A DNA stretch of 64,000 bases from Symbiodinium kawagutii (GCA_009767595.1 VSDK01012328.1:4671-68670), one strand, 5' to 3'. Shown: positions 33,001 through 45,072, counted from the stretch's first letter. Program-made: numbers and translations. Notes: a model not told the origin generated them from the sequence alone.

Positions 33001-35144
33001 TGGTTACACATGAAGATTAATTGATGGTTGATTGATGCTCCCAATGGTTGATATTCATGTGTCCTTAGTGTAGAGTTTGTCACTTGTTTGTGGTTTCATT
33101 TTTAGCCAACCTTGGGGATACTTGGTTGATTGATTACAGTAATATGTTTGGGATGGCTTACAACCACCAACCAGATGATGGATAATATACTGTAACTCAA
33201 TGTGTGGTTGATTGTTAGTCACGTGGGCACGGTTCAAATAGTACACACTTGGTGAACACACAATGAATATTGGTGCCAATTCATGATGGCTCACCATGGG
33301 TGGTGATGCATGGTTGTTTTAAATAACAGCCGCGTATTAAACATCCACAACCGTCATGGTTAACACGAAATAATCACTGATCAAAGATTTGACAGTGAAT
33401 AGTTATTTAGAAGTTGCTGGTCATCATTGTGAACGATTTAATAGCGATGGTTGATCGTTTCGAATATTGGTGGTCAAGAATGGTCAAGTATGATCGAGCA
33501 CCTTTACTTTGTTTGATTATGCTTGTTGATTATGCAGCTACCCTCCTTGAAACTAACATGAAGTTTTTTCGGGAAGAAAACTGGTCATCCAAGCCCTATA
33601 TGGGAGGGTCAAGATCTTACCTGGCAGGAGACATCAGACATATAGCCAGCAATGGGAGATATAGTAAAGCTACAATCAATGTCAATGTGAGAGAAAGGCT
33701 AAACTCTCCATAGTTAACTTTAGTCTTCGGCTGGAATATCTTCAGAAATGGCTCCGGGACCTGTAAAACGATATAGTATGATATAGTGAACTCCCAAAAA
33801 CGATAACGTAACAAAACACTGGGAAACGATATAGTGAACTCCCAAAAACGATAACAATTGAGATATTCCACAATTTTAAATTGAGGTTTTGCCGCTCGCT
33901 CATGTGTTCCAGGTGTTTCCCAATGGGCTTCGGCCATAGTTAGATATGATAGCACGCCATTGGAAAAGCCGCTAGCTTACGCACTGGTGGCTTGAGCGGT
34001 GGGTACCCTGACCCTGGCTGTGAAGTCCCCAAGGTTGTGAATAGTTCATCAGATGAAGTTGGGATGAGAAGCCAAGTTCTTATGCTGATTTCTGGTTCAG
34101 GGTTTCTTACATTTTGTTGATGTTTCCTGTTACAAAGTGGTTGCTGGGCTGACTTGCGGGTATTTTTCTCCAGGGTTGGTTCAACCATCAACCAGATTAG
34201 TATTGAGTCACCCTGTTGACCAAGCCAAAGCTTCGTTGTACAAGTCGTTGGGTTTTGTTGTCTTGGCCTGGTATGGTTGGGGTATAAACGGGGCAACCAG
34301 ATGAGCCTTCTGCTCCAGCATTGAGCTGAGTTGAGGAAATCAAGGAGTCGTGAGGAAACTAAGTGATGAACAAAACAGGATTCGTGAAAAGTGAGTTGAG
34401 AGTTCATTTAAACAGGATCATGGAAAATGAGGCAAGCGAAGTGATTCGAAGTGATTGGACTTGATCAGTTTTGTTTCGTAAGTCATCCTGCAACTGAACC
34501 CACAGTTCTTTCCTCAATTCCCGCTGTTTTGGGAATACTGAATAATTGCTGTTTTGAGTTTGCTTCAGATTGCTTAACTTTATGGTACTCGTATGTTCTT
34601 ATATCCATTTAAATCCTATCAAGCACTGGTAACCAGCATTCATTCATAGCTCTCAACAATGATAGCGCTCGTGCCCGCTGCGATGTCCCAGGAGATGTTG
34701 ACGGATTTCAAACTCTACAAGATCATGAAAGACATCAACGAGTGGGGCATTTTCATGCGGCTGTGCCATGAGAATCTTGTCCTGTGATTTGTACTGGGTT
34801 TGTTTGCCTTTCAGTTTCTGTTTGTTTTGTACTGCTGGTGGTGGTAGTTGATGTTGCTTGTTGCAATTCTTGCGGTTTACATGTGCTGTTGGGCCATCAT
34901 TATATCAATTTCCATAAACATGGATACTATTTCCATCGTATGTTACAACTATATTTTTGCATACCGTTTGTCATGCGTAGTATTTGATTCCATACTTGTT
35001 GGGCCGCCAGCACATGCAGCAGAAAACCCTGGTTCCAGGAATGCCCTGATGGTGAACAAGATGCGCCCGTGGCTGTGCCAATATGGGATTGAAAAGCAAA
35101 ATCCGGAGCATTTCGACAGGGCTTTGAAGCAGAAACTTGGCTGA
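24948..35144 (+). CDS. DUF218/YdcF-like protein, tandem copy A (8 exons, spliced)
   Basis: DUF218 (YdcF/SanA/ElyC-like) proteins have a Rossmann-like fold; the biochemical role is unsettled (bacterial members affect envelope biogenesis, and E. coli YdcF binds S-adenosylmethionine). Exons seen in order: [22 protein letters not shown]...LSGADVSRVGTSEAQV; AMKAIL...[70 protein letters not shown]...KDINEWGIFMRLCHE; NALMVNKMRPWLCQYGIEKQ to a stop at 35144. All DUF218 signatures are present: G..DG, SGAD..SEA, NTIENA and LVTSDFHxPR. From Met at 24969 the joined product is about 208 residues, a normal size. One linker between exons e and f is unresolved. No signal peptide is visible. Joins were fixed by comparison with copy B. 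Confidence 0.8.
26333..26458 (+). CDS. DUF218 copy A, exon b (uninterrupted)
   Basis: Acceptor CCCGAG|GTT; donor CAGGTG|GCCCTC (GC). The 42 codons read [20 protein letters not shown], then DTARLVLSGADVSRVG and TSEAQV, covering the conserved Arg, the SGAD strand and the SEA helix start. Copy B splits the same region into three exons. Strong GC3 bias. Confidence 0.85.
26970..27069. mobile_element. F1 element
   Basis: Begins GGTGGTTTCTCAAAATAGGG and ends AACAAACCACC, about 100 bp, in the intron between exons b and c. Confidence 0.8.
27205..27285 (+). CDS. DUF218 copy A, exon c
   Basis: Acceptor GCCAG|GCC; donor ACCATC|GAGCCC (GA), shared as a GA site with copy B. The 27 codons read AMKAILTSSHGIPSEALLLD then ELAVNTI, the family block leading to the NT.ENA motif. 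Confidence 0.85.
27423..27523. mobile_element. F1 element
   Basis: Termini GGTGTTTCTCGAAATAGGGG and CCCCATTTTAAGAAGCACC. About 101 bp. Confidence 0.7.
27638..27708. mobile_element. F1 fragment
   Basis: GGGACCCCCCAAAATGGATGG to CCTATTTTGAGAAACCCC; the 5' terminus is missing. Confidence 0.6.
27819..27916. mobile_element. F1 element, reverse-oriented core
   Basis: Termini GGCCGTTTCTCAAAATCAGG and CTATTTCGAGAAACCGCC; flanks GTAT and ATAT, a near-match 4-bp duplication. It is the third F1 copy in one 1.8-kb intron. Confidence 0.75.
28335..28447. mobile_element. F2 element with ATAT duplication
   Basis: Termini GGCTATGGGTCAATATTAAC and GGTTTTGACCTACAGCC, with ATAT at 28331-28334 and 28448-28451. 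Confidence 0.85.
28931..29028. mobile_element. F5 element next to exon c2
   Basis: CTGGTTGGTGGTTTCAAAC at one end, TTCAACCACCAACCAG at the other, with internal TTTTCTCCATTGG and GGTTGGTTGACTAATATTTT. It ends 29 bases before the c2 exon; copy B also has an F5 element just before its c2 exon. Confidence 0.75.
29058..29105 (+). CDS. DUF218 copy A, exon c2
   Basis: Acceptor CCTAAG|GAA; donor CCGGAT|GTTGTG (GT). It encodes ENARNTLAVMRRAAPD, completing the family NTIENA motif with exon c. Phase 0 at both ends, matching copy B. Confidence 0.85.
29106..30162. other. intron with TTG microsatellite
   Basis: Mostly AT-rich. An uninterrupted (TTG)n run lies at 29959-30010. A short open segment near 29685-29873 has no splice support. 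Confidence 0.6.
30163..30385. mobile_element. F2 element (reverse) joined to F3
   Basis: Reverse F2 at 30163-30277 (GGCAGTGGGTCAAAACCC to TTGCCCCATAGCC), with ATAT at 30159-30162 and 30278-30281. It is followed directly by an F3 unit in reverse (AGCTGGTATATCCCCTATAG to GGTTAACTGCTTGACC). Confidence 0.8.
30483..30553 (+). CDS. DUF218 copy A, exon d
   Basis: Acceptor CATTCAG|GCG; donor TTTTCAG|GACTGT (GA). It encodes [20 protein letters not shown] then FIF(R). This is the diagnostic DUF218 strand with catalytic-site-like His and Arg (VTSxFHxPR). Confidence 0.9.
30932..31034. mobile_element. F1 element
   Basis: Termini GTTGGTTTCTGAAAATTGGG and CCTATTTCTGAGAAACACC. About 103 bp, in the d-e intron. 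A short F5-like 3' end follows at 31220-31265. Confidence 0.75.
32386..32511 (+). CDS. DUF218 copy A, exon e
   Basis: Acceptor CCGCCAG|GAAC. AG from exon d plus G gives Arg, then NIFEAEGAGALQIEACPAFS, which aligns with copy B. The frame stays open for another 20 codons (GLSDDISDDPAKDDTPR), so the donor is either AGCG|GCC at 32447 or a later one near 32511; copy B stops right after the shared part. Confidence 0.75.
32512..34691. other. large intron between exons e and f
   Basis: Starts G-rich (GGGTTGGATATGGGGGTTGG), then AT-rich with a TATATGTATATATG run at 32830-32885. F5-type sequences lie at 33080-33176 and 34130-34195. A 28-bp direct repeat (GATATAGTGAACTCCC...) occurs at 33780-33807 and 33828-33855. 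A linker exon should lie here, but I could not identify it. Confidence 0.5.
34692..34771 (+). CDS. DUF218 copy A, exon f
   Basis: Acceptor TCCCAG|GAG; donor CATGA|GAATCT (GA). It encodes EMLTDFKLYKIMKDINEWGI then FMRLCHE. Differences from copy B fall mainly at third codon positions, so this frame is under selection. Copy B reads straight through this donor position. Confidence 0.85.
35039..35144 (+). CDS. DUF218 copy A, terminal exon g
   Basis: Acceptor GTTCCAG|GAATGC. Joined to exon f it reads CHENALMVNKMRPWLCQYGI, then EKQNPEHFDRALKQKLG and TGA. Copy B matches to HFD and then splices to another exon, so the last 8 residues of copy A are specific to it. Confidence 0.8.
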
Positions 35145-35280
35145 GGAATCAGGTGAGACCGTGGCTAGCTTTGGTTGCTGTGTTTCTTTGTTGCAAGTGA
35201 GGTACATATGAATTTGGATGTAAATATATGGATGGGTAATAATGGTTCGTACATTCTACATGCATAGTGGTGAACTGCAG

Positions 35281-35340
35281 ATGTTTGTGCTCTCTTGCGG
35301 ATTTCACCGCCCAGCGCTGGCTTACATGGCAATCAGCCAG
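35281..35340 (+). CDS. possible exon, 20 codons
   Basis: Good borders (CTGCAG|ATG and CAG|GTAAGAATC) and an open frame MFVLSCGFHRPALAYMAISQ. It recalls the FHxPRA motif of DUF218, but no copy B equivalent was found and the rest of the domain is already complete. It may be an isolated remnant or chance. Confidence 0.35.
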
Positions 35341-35406
35341 GTAAGAATCATGACAGGCTCATGTCCAGTGACTGCCTGCTAAGCCATCAATCAAACATCA
35401 TGATAT

Positions 35407-35509
35407 GGTGGTTTCTCAAAATAGGGGTACCCCAAAAATGGATGGTTTATTACCATGAATGGTTAATAGTCGATGATTTGGGGGGCCCCCTGTGGCTTGA
35501 GAAACACCC
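35407..35509. mobile_element. F1 element with ATAT duplication
   Basis: A near-perfect copy: GGTGGTTTCTCAAAATAGGG to GTGGCTTGAGAAACACCC, with ATAT at 35403-35406 and 35510-35513. Confidence 0.9.
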
Positions 35510-35941
35510 ATATGGTTCTTGGCAGTGGTGAACTGCAGGGCCAGTTGCGCCACAATTAGCAACTCCCTAGCAATCATGTTCGGCCAAGCCCATCCACCAG
35601 CCTACCAAGTCATTCTCGTCGGGTGCTAGCAGTCGGGTTTCTGCTTGGTGAATGAGCTCCCAGATTGTTGTTGGTGATGGTTTCTCATTACCCGCTGTAA
35701 TCGCTCTCAAGTTACCAGACCTTGATTGCACATTGGCTTGTGCACTTTGATTGTATCTATGTCTACTCATAGGTGTTGATACAGTTAATCGTATCTTTGT
35801 ATATGTGTGTTGGAGCGATTTGAAACATTTACATTTGATTGTGCATTTCTATACAGTCGTCCTATATATACGTGCCATTCAGCACGCATAAGCATCAAAT
35901 TCTTGACCAGTTTCGTCACCATCCCACCATTCATCACTGAG

Positions 35942-36024
35942 GATCGCCCAATTGGTGGATGAAGCCCGAAAAGGTCAATATGGAAGGTGATGCTGACCTA
36001 TTCCACTGGCTGGTTCATCGCCAG
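35942..36024 (+). CDS. possible exon, not recognised
   Basis: Acceptor ACTGAG|GATCG, donor CGCCAG|GTTAGT. The frame reads SPNWWMKPEKVNMEGDADLF then HWLVHRQ. A further island at 36237-36285 (after GCACAG) might follow it. Its relation to copy A, which already ended, is unclear. Confidence 0.4.
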
Positions 36025-36425
36025 GTTAGTCATTAAATCTTCAAAGGTTCTTGGTTCGTAGGCTAGGTGACAGGATGTTTTTGGGAGTCATGAACTAGCT
36101 TAACAACACTTATTCAACAAAAAAAGTTATGTGGCTGGTTATTCATGATTAAACTGGTTCATTACTGGTTTTCGAGTCGTGAATCTTGACCAGCGGTAGA
36201 TCCATGTAGAGCCTTGACTGTCTTTGCAAAGCACAGGGGCAGACCACCACCCGCAGCAACGAGAAAACAATTTGCTGCTCTCGAAGCTGGTTGATGGTTG
36301 GTAAGTTTGTTAATCAAACCATCAGATTTTAGAAGCAGAGGGAGTATATAGGGTTAACAGCCATTCATACTGGTAACTAAGAGGGGGCAATCACCAACAA
36401 TAATAGTGAACAGCTACTAGTCCTT

Positions 36426-36528
36426 GTGGTTTCTCAAAATTGGGAGCCCCAAAGTAATGGACAGTGTATTGCTATTCAAATGATCAATATAGGATGAGAA
36501 CTGGCGGGGTCCTTTGTTTTGAGAATAT
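36426..36528. mobile_element. F1 element, diverged
   Basis: GTGGTTTCTCAAAATTGGG to TTTGTTTTGAGAATATGC; the 3' terminus is decayed. Confidence 0.6.
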
Positions 36529-38052
36529 GCAAGAAATCGGAAGCATATAGTTTGGTTGTGTCGCAAGAGTCTGTGTAGTCAGAGTTGCGTTGCTGATGTT
36601 GTTGTTGTGGTCGCAGTTGGTACCTCTGTGGAAGTCATGATTTGTCAGTTCATCGCAAACAGTCGGTCATATCCATATGCTCAAAGAATTACCGACCACG
36701 CAGCCTACAACCTTAGGATGCAAGAGCAACAACTACCGGATAGAAAGGTGAGGATTGATCACTCGATCACTCAACGAGGAGTAGCCATACTTCCCAGAAA
36801 TCATATGAAATGATAGGAAAATCTCTGGGAAACCCTCAGAATCACTGGTTAAAACATGTTAAAACCAGCTTTTACAACCTTTTCCCACCATGAAGCCGTT
36901 CAACCCGTTGTGATTGTCCCCTGTTGGAAACCTTGCAGCATCATCAACCTGCTGGATGAATCGGCGTTCGGGTTGTGGTTGGGGTTGGGGTTGGGGTTCG
37001 ATGAGGCTGGGCCCTGTTTCTGCTTTGGGCTTGTTGAAATTTGTTGAATTGCAAGATCTGTGTGGTCCAAGTTGCAATGATGGCATATGATCTTGGTAGA
37101 TGTGATTGCTTGCTTGTGATGGAGGGGAGTGTGAATTGACAAAACAAGCAGCAGCAATGATGAAATGCAGGGAGTCGGTACGATTTGGAGCATCTGGATG
37201 TATAACATATGGGAATATCCATCATGGAGGTGCTGTTGAAACCACTTAAACAATTTGCTGAAATACACACCTACTTCCATGTGAATCTACACTTGTATGC
37301 CATAGTTCAGGGGTAAAGCAAAATGGGTAGCCACATTTTTGGCTTTCATCGCATTGCCGATGGGCCACAATTTGCTCCTGGGGCAATCTCAAAAATATCG
37401 CAGAGATGGTGAAACAAGCCACCAATCCCACCTGGTCTGAAGTCAGTTTACTCCGTCAACGAGTATCATCCATACTTTCATGTTTGTTTCTTTGTCGTTC
37501 CTCGGTATTGAAATTCTGACCCCTGATAGTATTTGCGCAGGCATGATGTGACCATCAGAAAGATGGATTGAGCACTCAACCTGTGCGGGAAGGCACACTG
37601 TCATTGGGTGCCGATGCTAATTGGCTCGGATGGCAAGGATTTGGCAGCATAATAATTACCAAAAATGGATGGATAAAACAAGACCCAAAACTTTATGATT
37701 ATCCAACAGCTATCATCAGATCGCAATATCCAACAATTATCATCATATAGCCTTAATCTACATGATATAATTGCATATATAACCTAAGATAACTGAGAAA
37801 TATAGCTTACGTAAAATCATCTAAGTCTATAGCACTAACATATCACTACTAATGAAGCACTACATATCACTACTATTCAGCTATATCACTGTAGTGAAAA
37901 CATATCAGTCTTAACAATCAACTATTAACATTTCACTATTAACATATCACTATTCAGCTATATCACTATTAACTATATCACTGTTAAACACAACTGCTTC
38001 AACTGCTTGGGTTCCCGGCTCCACCGCGCCTCCCCGGCTTCACCGCGGTACC
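36529..38052. other. spacer between DUF218 copies
   Basis: Contains a GGGGTTGGGGTTGGGG run (36971-37000) and an AT-rich block at 37740-37990 with CATATCACTATTAAC repeats, then an abrupt GC rise 60 bases before the start of copy B. This is probably intergenic; a 60-codon frame at 37568 is not splice-bounded. Confidence 0.45.
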
Positions 38053-38118
38053 ATGGTGGCCATGACCAGCCGCAGCTTCATCGCTTGTTTGGGTCAGCAG
38101 CTGGCACCCGATGGCTCA
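38053..38118 (+). CDS. DUF218 copy B, exon a (start)
   Basis: ATG at 38053 begins [20 protein letters not shown] then GS. Donor GGCTCA|GTCCCT (GT). Copy A uses a GA donor at this position. GC-rich sequence precedes the ATG. Confidence 0.75.
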
Positions 38119-38950
38119 GTCCCTTAGCGATTCGCGGAGGGGACGCGTTGATGGTTGAAATGATGGCTGGAACTGATGGTTAATGATGGTTGATTATGGT
38201 CATTGATGGTTAAATGATGGTTAAATGATGGTTAAATGATGGTTAAATGATGGTTGATGATGATCAATGATGGTTAAATGATGGTTGATGATGGTTTGTG
38301 ATGGCTTGAAATGATGGTTTGTGATGTTTCATGATGGTTTAAATGATGATCAACGTGTGATCAATTGATGGTTTAAGAAAGGTGCGCTCGAAACGAAGGT
38401 TGATGTTAAAGGTATGTTTTTCATGGTGGTTAACATGGCTGTGGGTCAATATTTACCAACCAATAATGGGGAAAAATGACCAACAATATAAGGGAAAACA
38501 ATGGTTAATGATAGGGGAACCAGGGGTACAGGGTTTTGACCCACAGCCACATGATGACTAATGAATGTTTTGTGTTGGTTAATCGATGCTGATGGACGGC
38601 AAACGGTTCACTGATGCTTCAAATAGGTTAGAGATGATTGATTGATGATTTGTGGTGGCAGATATAGATGGTTAATTGATAGATTGTTGAAATACAGCTG
38701 ACATGATGGTTATCTAACTTGTGTTCAATAAACGGTTGATTCATAGATGATTGATGTCTTAAATGATGGATCATTTATGTTTGAGTAATGGGTTATTGAT
38801 GGTTGATAGGATGACTAAAGTCATTGTAGTCACTAAATGGTGATGAATTAATGGTCACTGATTAATGCGCGTGCTAAATGATAATTGCTTGAAATTGCGC
38901 CCCCATACCTTCAACGGATGTGTTTCTGGGCTAACAAGGTTCGCGCGCGC

Positions 38951-38989
<39 letters not shown>

Positions 38990-41900
38990 CACCAGCTGGG
39001 CGTTGTATGTTTTTTCTTCGTTTATTTGGATGCAACATAAAATCACAACCAATCACAACCAACCTGTACATGTGTGCAGATGCATGCCCACATATGCATG
39101 CTCACATGGACACACACACACACAATATGCAAGGATGTTTGTGGGTATGTGCACAGACGCAATCACCTGCAATTGCTGCATATGTGTATGTTTGTATGCC
39201 GTTTGTGTATGTGTCTGAAACATATTTGGCTCATGCGTACACGGGTATGTATCTACAAGTACAAACACACATGCATACGTTAATAATATGTCTTTTGCAT
39301 ACACATATATTTATACATGTACTGATCATGTGCGAACATACACTGTTCCACGTGTGCATTTGTGTGTACTTGGTTTTATTCACGGCTTTAGATAGATGTC
39401 CATAGTCCACTGTTCGGGGCATTCGCAGATACAAACAGAACTCATGTTCCAGGCAATATATGTTTCAGAGTCATCAAACTTGAGGATGTCACTGCCAGCA
39501 CTGCCCCTTGGTCATACATATTTTCTCATTTGTTCGTGTTGTTGTGCATATAGTGTGTGAATGTGTATGATGATTATATTCCCATAATTGCATATCTATT
39601 CATATCTACACATATATCTGCGTATGTATAAGCAAATGTATTTAACCAGATAGCATATTTGTCTTATTTATGTATATATATATATAGGTATCGAAAAAAT
39701 ATACTTATATATATATATACATATAAAAATAATATTCACTAATTATATATATATAAATATATATATATATATACACGTATATGTATTTATTAATTATTTG
39801 TATAGTTGCATACCATTTTATGTCTATGCAGTTCGGTTCTCCGGACGATCTCCGACCCGCAGAGTCCCAGCCCGCAGGTGCCCTTGACGTTGGCGAACCG
39901 AACCAATCGCGCGGCCCAACTCCATAGGCGCGGGGATGGTGACGCCTAGGCAGCCGAGGTTGTCAGCCCTAGGCCCCTACCGGGGCTTGAGCCTAGGCAG
40001 GTGCCCAGGGTAGGGGCTCAACTAGTGGTTAACTGGTTGTTAACTAGTGGTTGACTAGGTGTTAATAGTGGTTAACTAGTGGTTAACTGGTGGTTCACTA
40101 GTGGTTGACAGTGGTTAGTAGGGTTAATATTGGTGGTTAATCTGGTTGGTGGTTGGTTGATCTAATAGTGATCTTGATGGACGCCATTTGGTTAATAGTG
40201 GTTAGTAGGGTTCATAGTGGTTGAGAGTGAGTGATCTTGATGGACACCCATCATAGTTTGATAGAGTTTATAGGGGAAATCTTGATGGGTGGGAGTTGAA
40301 CCCATCATAAACGAATCTTGGTGGGTGTGATCTTGAGTGGTTGGCGGTTTGATGGACATTTGTGAGGGGATAAGGGGATTAACTAGTGGTAAATAGTGGG
40401 GGATAATCAGGCTAGGATGAGCCTTACAAGCTTGGGCCCCTTAGCTAAGTTGGTTGATGTCTGGGGGAACTGGGTAATTAACAATTTTGGTAGATATAAC
40501 GATTAGTTTAATGGTTAATTAACCAGCTTATAGATAGGGGAACCCACTTCGTAGGATCATTGTTGGCAAAGGGTTCAGCATGAACTGGTCATCATGATTA
40601 GATGACAAAACTGCTAATTGTTAGATGGCATGTTCAGGATGATTTTTAGGTGACAGACATCAAGGGTTATCCTGGTGTGATGGTGATGATTCAATGCTAC
40701 TGAAAATATTATGGGACGGAATTGGGATGCTTGCTGGTGATGAACCAGTGATGAATCTCATTGTTAGGTGATTGTTAGGCAGTCAGACATTACGGCATGG
40801 TTCGATAAGGATTTTGATTCTGGTTAATAGTTCTGTCACAACATGCTTGGGGGTGATACAGTACATAATCAACAATAGTGATGGTAATGGTTGCCGCTCA
40901 ACAATGCGGATGATATTTGACAGTGACCAATGATTACCAGCTAAGACACCAACCTGGTAATGATGCTTCAACCCTAGATGAAGTCAATGCCCAGTGTTGT
41001 TTAGTCCAGTGCGGGTTTAGCAGGAGACCCTCTTGGGGATGCCCTTTACACTTAAACAGAAGGTTGTTAATCCTCATTCAAATACTGTACTGGCTAGCAA
41101 TGATGCAGTGAATCGTATGCAATCATGGACGCCAAGTGTTTGCAATGATGGAAAAACATGGAGAATCTGTTAACTATATTTCCAATGCCTCATCAAGAGT
41201 GTGCATAGGTTGCGTATGACCAATCATTCTGGCACCAGGCACAACTTGAGATTCTCCTCACAATTTCCAACCCAAATTCTGCAGAGCTCATCACGACCAG
41301 CTCAGCTGACACCAGTGATGAGACCACCAGCTGCCCAGTAGCCGGAAAATGGCGGGGCCCCGCATGTGCTTTGCGAACAAATATGCACTTGACCGGTACC
41401 AGTTGAAACACCGGTGGTTTAGTTTCCTCCTTGTCCTTGATATGGCCTAGGAAACTGAGTATGGCCTACTAACCTGTATCCCTTGTCATTCATATGGCCT
41501 AAACTGAGTAGGGATACGACTCCGTGTATGTCGGACTCCCAACCGGGGACCGGGGAGGGCTTTTGGAGCTCCCATCATCTTGAGTGGTGCTGACGCTCCC
41601 TGGCGAACATGACCCGCGCCCGACCCGGGTTTGTGAAGGGACGACCTGGGCAGACAGAGCAGTTTTCGTATGTTTTTGTGGGATTTTCTATAGAAACTAT
41701 TGGATTTATTAAGGATTATGTAGGGATTATAATAAGATACCCATATATATATATATTTATTTATTTATGAGCAAAGTCCTCATGATCACCCACCCACCCA
41801 CAGATTTGACAGTTGGCAAAAAGCCTCCATGTACGGACATCTCTATGCACAACAGGTATGTGACAGTTGCCACCTGATTTGGTCACTATGATTCATGGCA

Positions 41901-44900
41901 GTCTAGATACAGTAAAAACTATAGAACTACATAGTGATAGTTAGATTGCTGAATGAACAGCAAATCTATGTCAGGTAGAAGGGCCTTTCTCTAGCTGCGC
42001 ATTTGCATGTAATTGAGTGTTGGCTATCAGCCCCGAAAGTGAACCAAGGCTAAGTATGGCATGGTAAAACAGGTGTGAACACCACCAAGTTGCCATGCCG
42101 ACGCCATGTTGACTTCTTTGTCACCCGTTGATAACCTGCCAGCATACCATCATCAAGCATCAACCGGCGAGGCCGACCTGTCTCCATTACCAGCTAATCG
42201 ACCTTTATTGTGAAGCTGCGGCTACCAACTATCAACCAACCAACCAGCCATGACCAACTATCAACCAGCTAATCATCAAGTGAGTCAACCAGCTCTGAGC
42301 TATCAGAGCTATCAGCTATCAGCCAGCTAACCAAAACCAGCATGATCAACCAGCTAATCAGTACGCGAACCATTGAACCAACTAGCTGCCAGCTGATCAT
42401 GCACCCGTGGACCAACCAACTGCTTCAGCTTTGAGGTGAGTCGTGTGGGCATCACTGAAGCCGAGGTGGTTCCGCGATATGCCAACCTTGTGGTCACTGG
42501 AAACAACAAACTATCCAGTGGATTCGCAGCGTTATACAAACATTTGTTCAAGTTCTTGTAGATTTGTAGGATTCTATAACTCATCCCTTGGGTTTAGCTA
42601 TTGATTTTATTCGGTGTCCCTTTTGAGTAGGTTCACCCAGTCACCAAATCAGAAGCCAAACTGAGTGTACATCCCAGTTATCCAGTTCTCAACTCGTTAT
42701 CAACGCATCCCTCCAAATGTGGCACAACACATCGTGGTTTCAATCATTTTTATTTTCCCTAGTGATGATGAACAAGTGGCTGGTTGACATATATTTTTCA
42801 CAGGGGTCGAAAACCACCAAGCAGTTAATGCTTTGGTTCAGGCTAACCAGTACGGCGATCATGGCTATCCCTCGAGTCCATTACCAACACATCAAATCGT
42901 AACCAGCATGAGTTTCCACTTTCAAATAAGCAGCTCCCAGCATTTTACCAGTAAATCAGCTATAATTTAACCAGTACCAGCCATGAACCAGTGATTAGCT
43001 ATTGACTATCCAGCTCATGAACGATTCATCAGGCATTCATCAGGCATTCATCAGGCATTGGCCATTCCTCCATGGCCATCGAAAACCAGCGCTTGCTTTT
43101 CGGCGTGCCACAACGCAAGGCCATGAAGCAAATCTTGTGCTCGAAAGTGCCCACTGAAGCCCTGCTGATGGATGAGTCGGCCACCAATACCATCGACCTT
43201 GGCCGGCATCATGCGGCATCAGGTGGTGGTGTACCTTGGTTCATCCACTGATCTACACATGGTGCTTTCGACCTAGCCATAGGGAACCCACAAAAATGGA
43301 TGGTTCGTTGGAAATAAATGGTGTATATAAAGGATGATAGCTTGAGGTATCCCTGCTTTAAGAAACCACCACGTATCCACGCTGTAATATGTCGATGTCA
43401 GGTGGTATGTTGACAAAGCAATCTTGGCAGATTGTGTTGGATACTGACTTGATCATGCTTGACGGTAATAGCAGGTGGAAAATGGACCCTGAGGCAAGTT
43501 GACTTACCATGGCAGATGGTACTAAGATGTACTAAGATATGTTAAGATAATGTTTAAGAGTAGTTTGCAGTTCAATAACTGTCCAATGACTAGGTTTAAT
43601 GATTATTCACTGTGAAACAATGGTTTGTCCCATGGTGATTATGGCCAATGATAAGACATATTTATAGTCACCATTGATAATGGAAAATGCAAGGATACTG
43701 CATTGTTAACTTGTTTATAATCGAATCTTTGCAATCCTATTTTCAGATATAAATGTTTGATGGTTGACACACAGTTGGCGGAATTGTGTCAAGGATGCTG
43801 GTCAGATAATTAAGAGATGTTCAGAGCTTTGGATGACAGATTCTAGTTGATCACAATATGGTGTATGATGTAGACGGTGGTGTTCCCTGTCGCACTGTTG
43901 GTTGAAGATTCGGAACTAAGAAAGCATGAATTCAATTAATACCGATCATACGATATAGTGTCTCAGAAGATGCCTTAGAAAGTTTGTTTATCGGATTGGC
44001 CACATTTGATGGGATGGTGTGGGAACCAGAATGACGACCAAATGGCTCGGACGATACACAAATCACCTGTCTACGCGTGATATCAAACTGTGAGAAATAC
44101 GTGTTTTTTAATCAACCATCAGTACTGACGCTTGATTTTCGCTATCAGTCTTCTAAGTATCTTATACATAGTAGGCTGCTCGGAACTCCCTGGCGAGGCT
44201 TGTCGAATGAGTCACTGTAACACCAGCCATGGGAGCCATGGATTAGCGTCATACTGATGAGCAGACAGCCCTGACCGGAAAGGATCAGTTGTCTTGCGGT
44301 AGTGATGGTGATTAGTTCTTAGTAACAAGCATGCTTCGGGTGATCAGTTGTCCTGCGGTAATCATTCCTTCGGTGTGGTCATTACACACATGCTGAATGT
44401 CGTGGTCACAAAAGATGAACCATCAGCATCAACGTGGTGTGCAAGTGGTCCCTTCGACAAGCGAAAAAGGATCAGCACCTTCAGCACTTCACGCTGGTGG
44501 ATCACAACCAGAACGAGCTTCAAACGGCGCTTTGTTTGATCTTGTTTTAAGGCCTTAAACATGTGTTTGTGATTGGGAATGTGCCTATTCGTGTTGTGGT
44601 AAACCTGGTCACAATCTAGATCATCATGAATTACATTGTTATTTGGGTTCGTGTTTTTGTTTGTTGGTCACTCGGCTGTTTTCTTGAGGCTGAACTGTAT
44701 GCTTATTTAATTCTTCCTATCCACTATCTACAGATCATGTATTTATTATGTTTAGAAAACATTATATATTTATGTATATATATATATATATTTATGTGAT
44801 TATATAATTATATGATTATACAATCATATATATATATGTGTAGATTGATGAATGGATGGAATGAGATTAGATTAGACTAGACTAAACTAGACCAGAGTAG

Positions 44901-45072
44901 ATTAAATTTGATTCGATCAGATCAGACTAGACTAGTGACTATATTAGACTATATAGATTAATTAGACCAGATTAGATTAGATTAGATAAATTAGATGATA
45001 CTAGATGAGATTGGATTGGATTAGATTTGATTAGAATAGATTAGATAGATAGATAGCCAGAGAGATTGATAT

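Noticed and set aside
36971-37000. GGGGTT repeats resembling ciliate-type telomere DNA
   Set aside because: Only about three units inside a G-rich low-complexity stretch; dinoflagellate telomeres use a different repeat, and the position is internal.
38855-39434. Overlapping frames of 65-150 codons on both strands
   Set aside because: Driven by GT/AC microsatellites and ACACATGCATAC-like sequence; Cys-Val and His-Thr repeats, no splice-bounded island.
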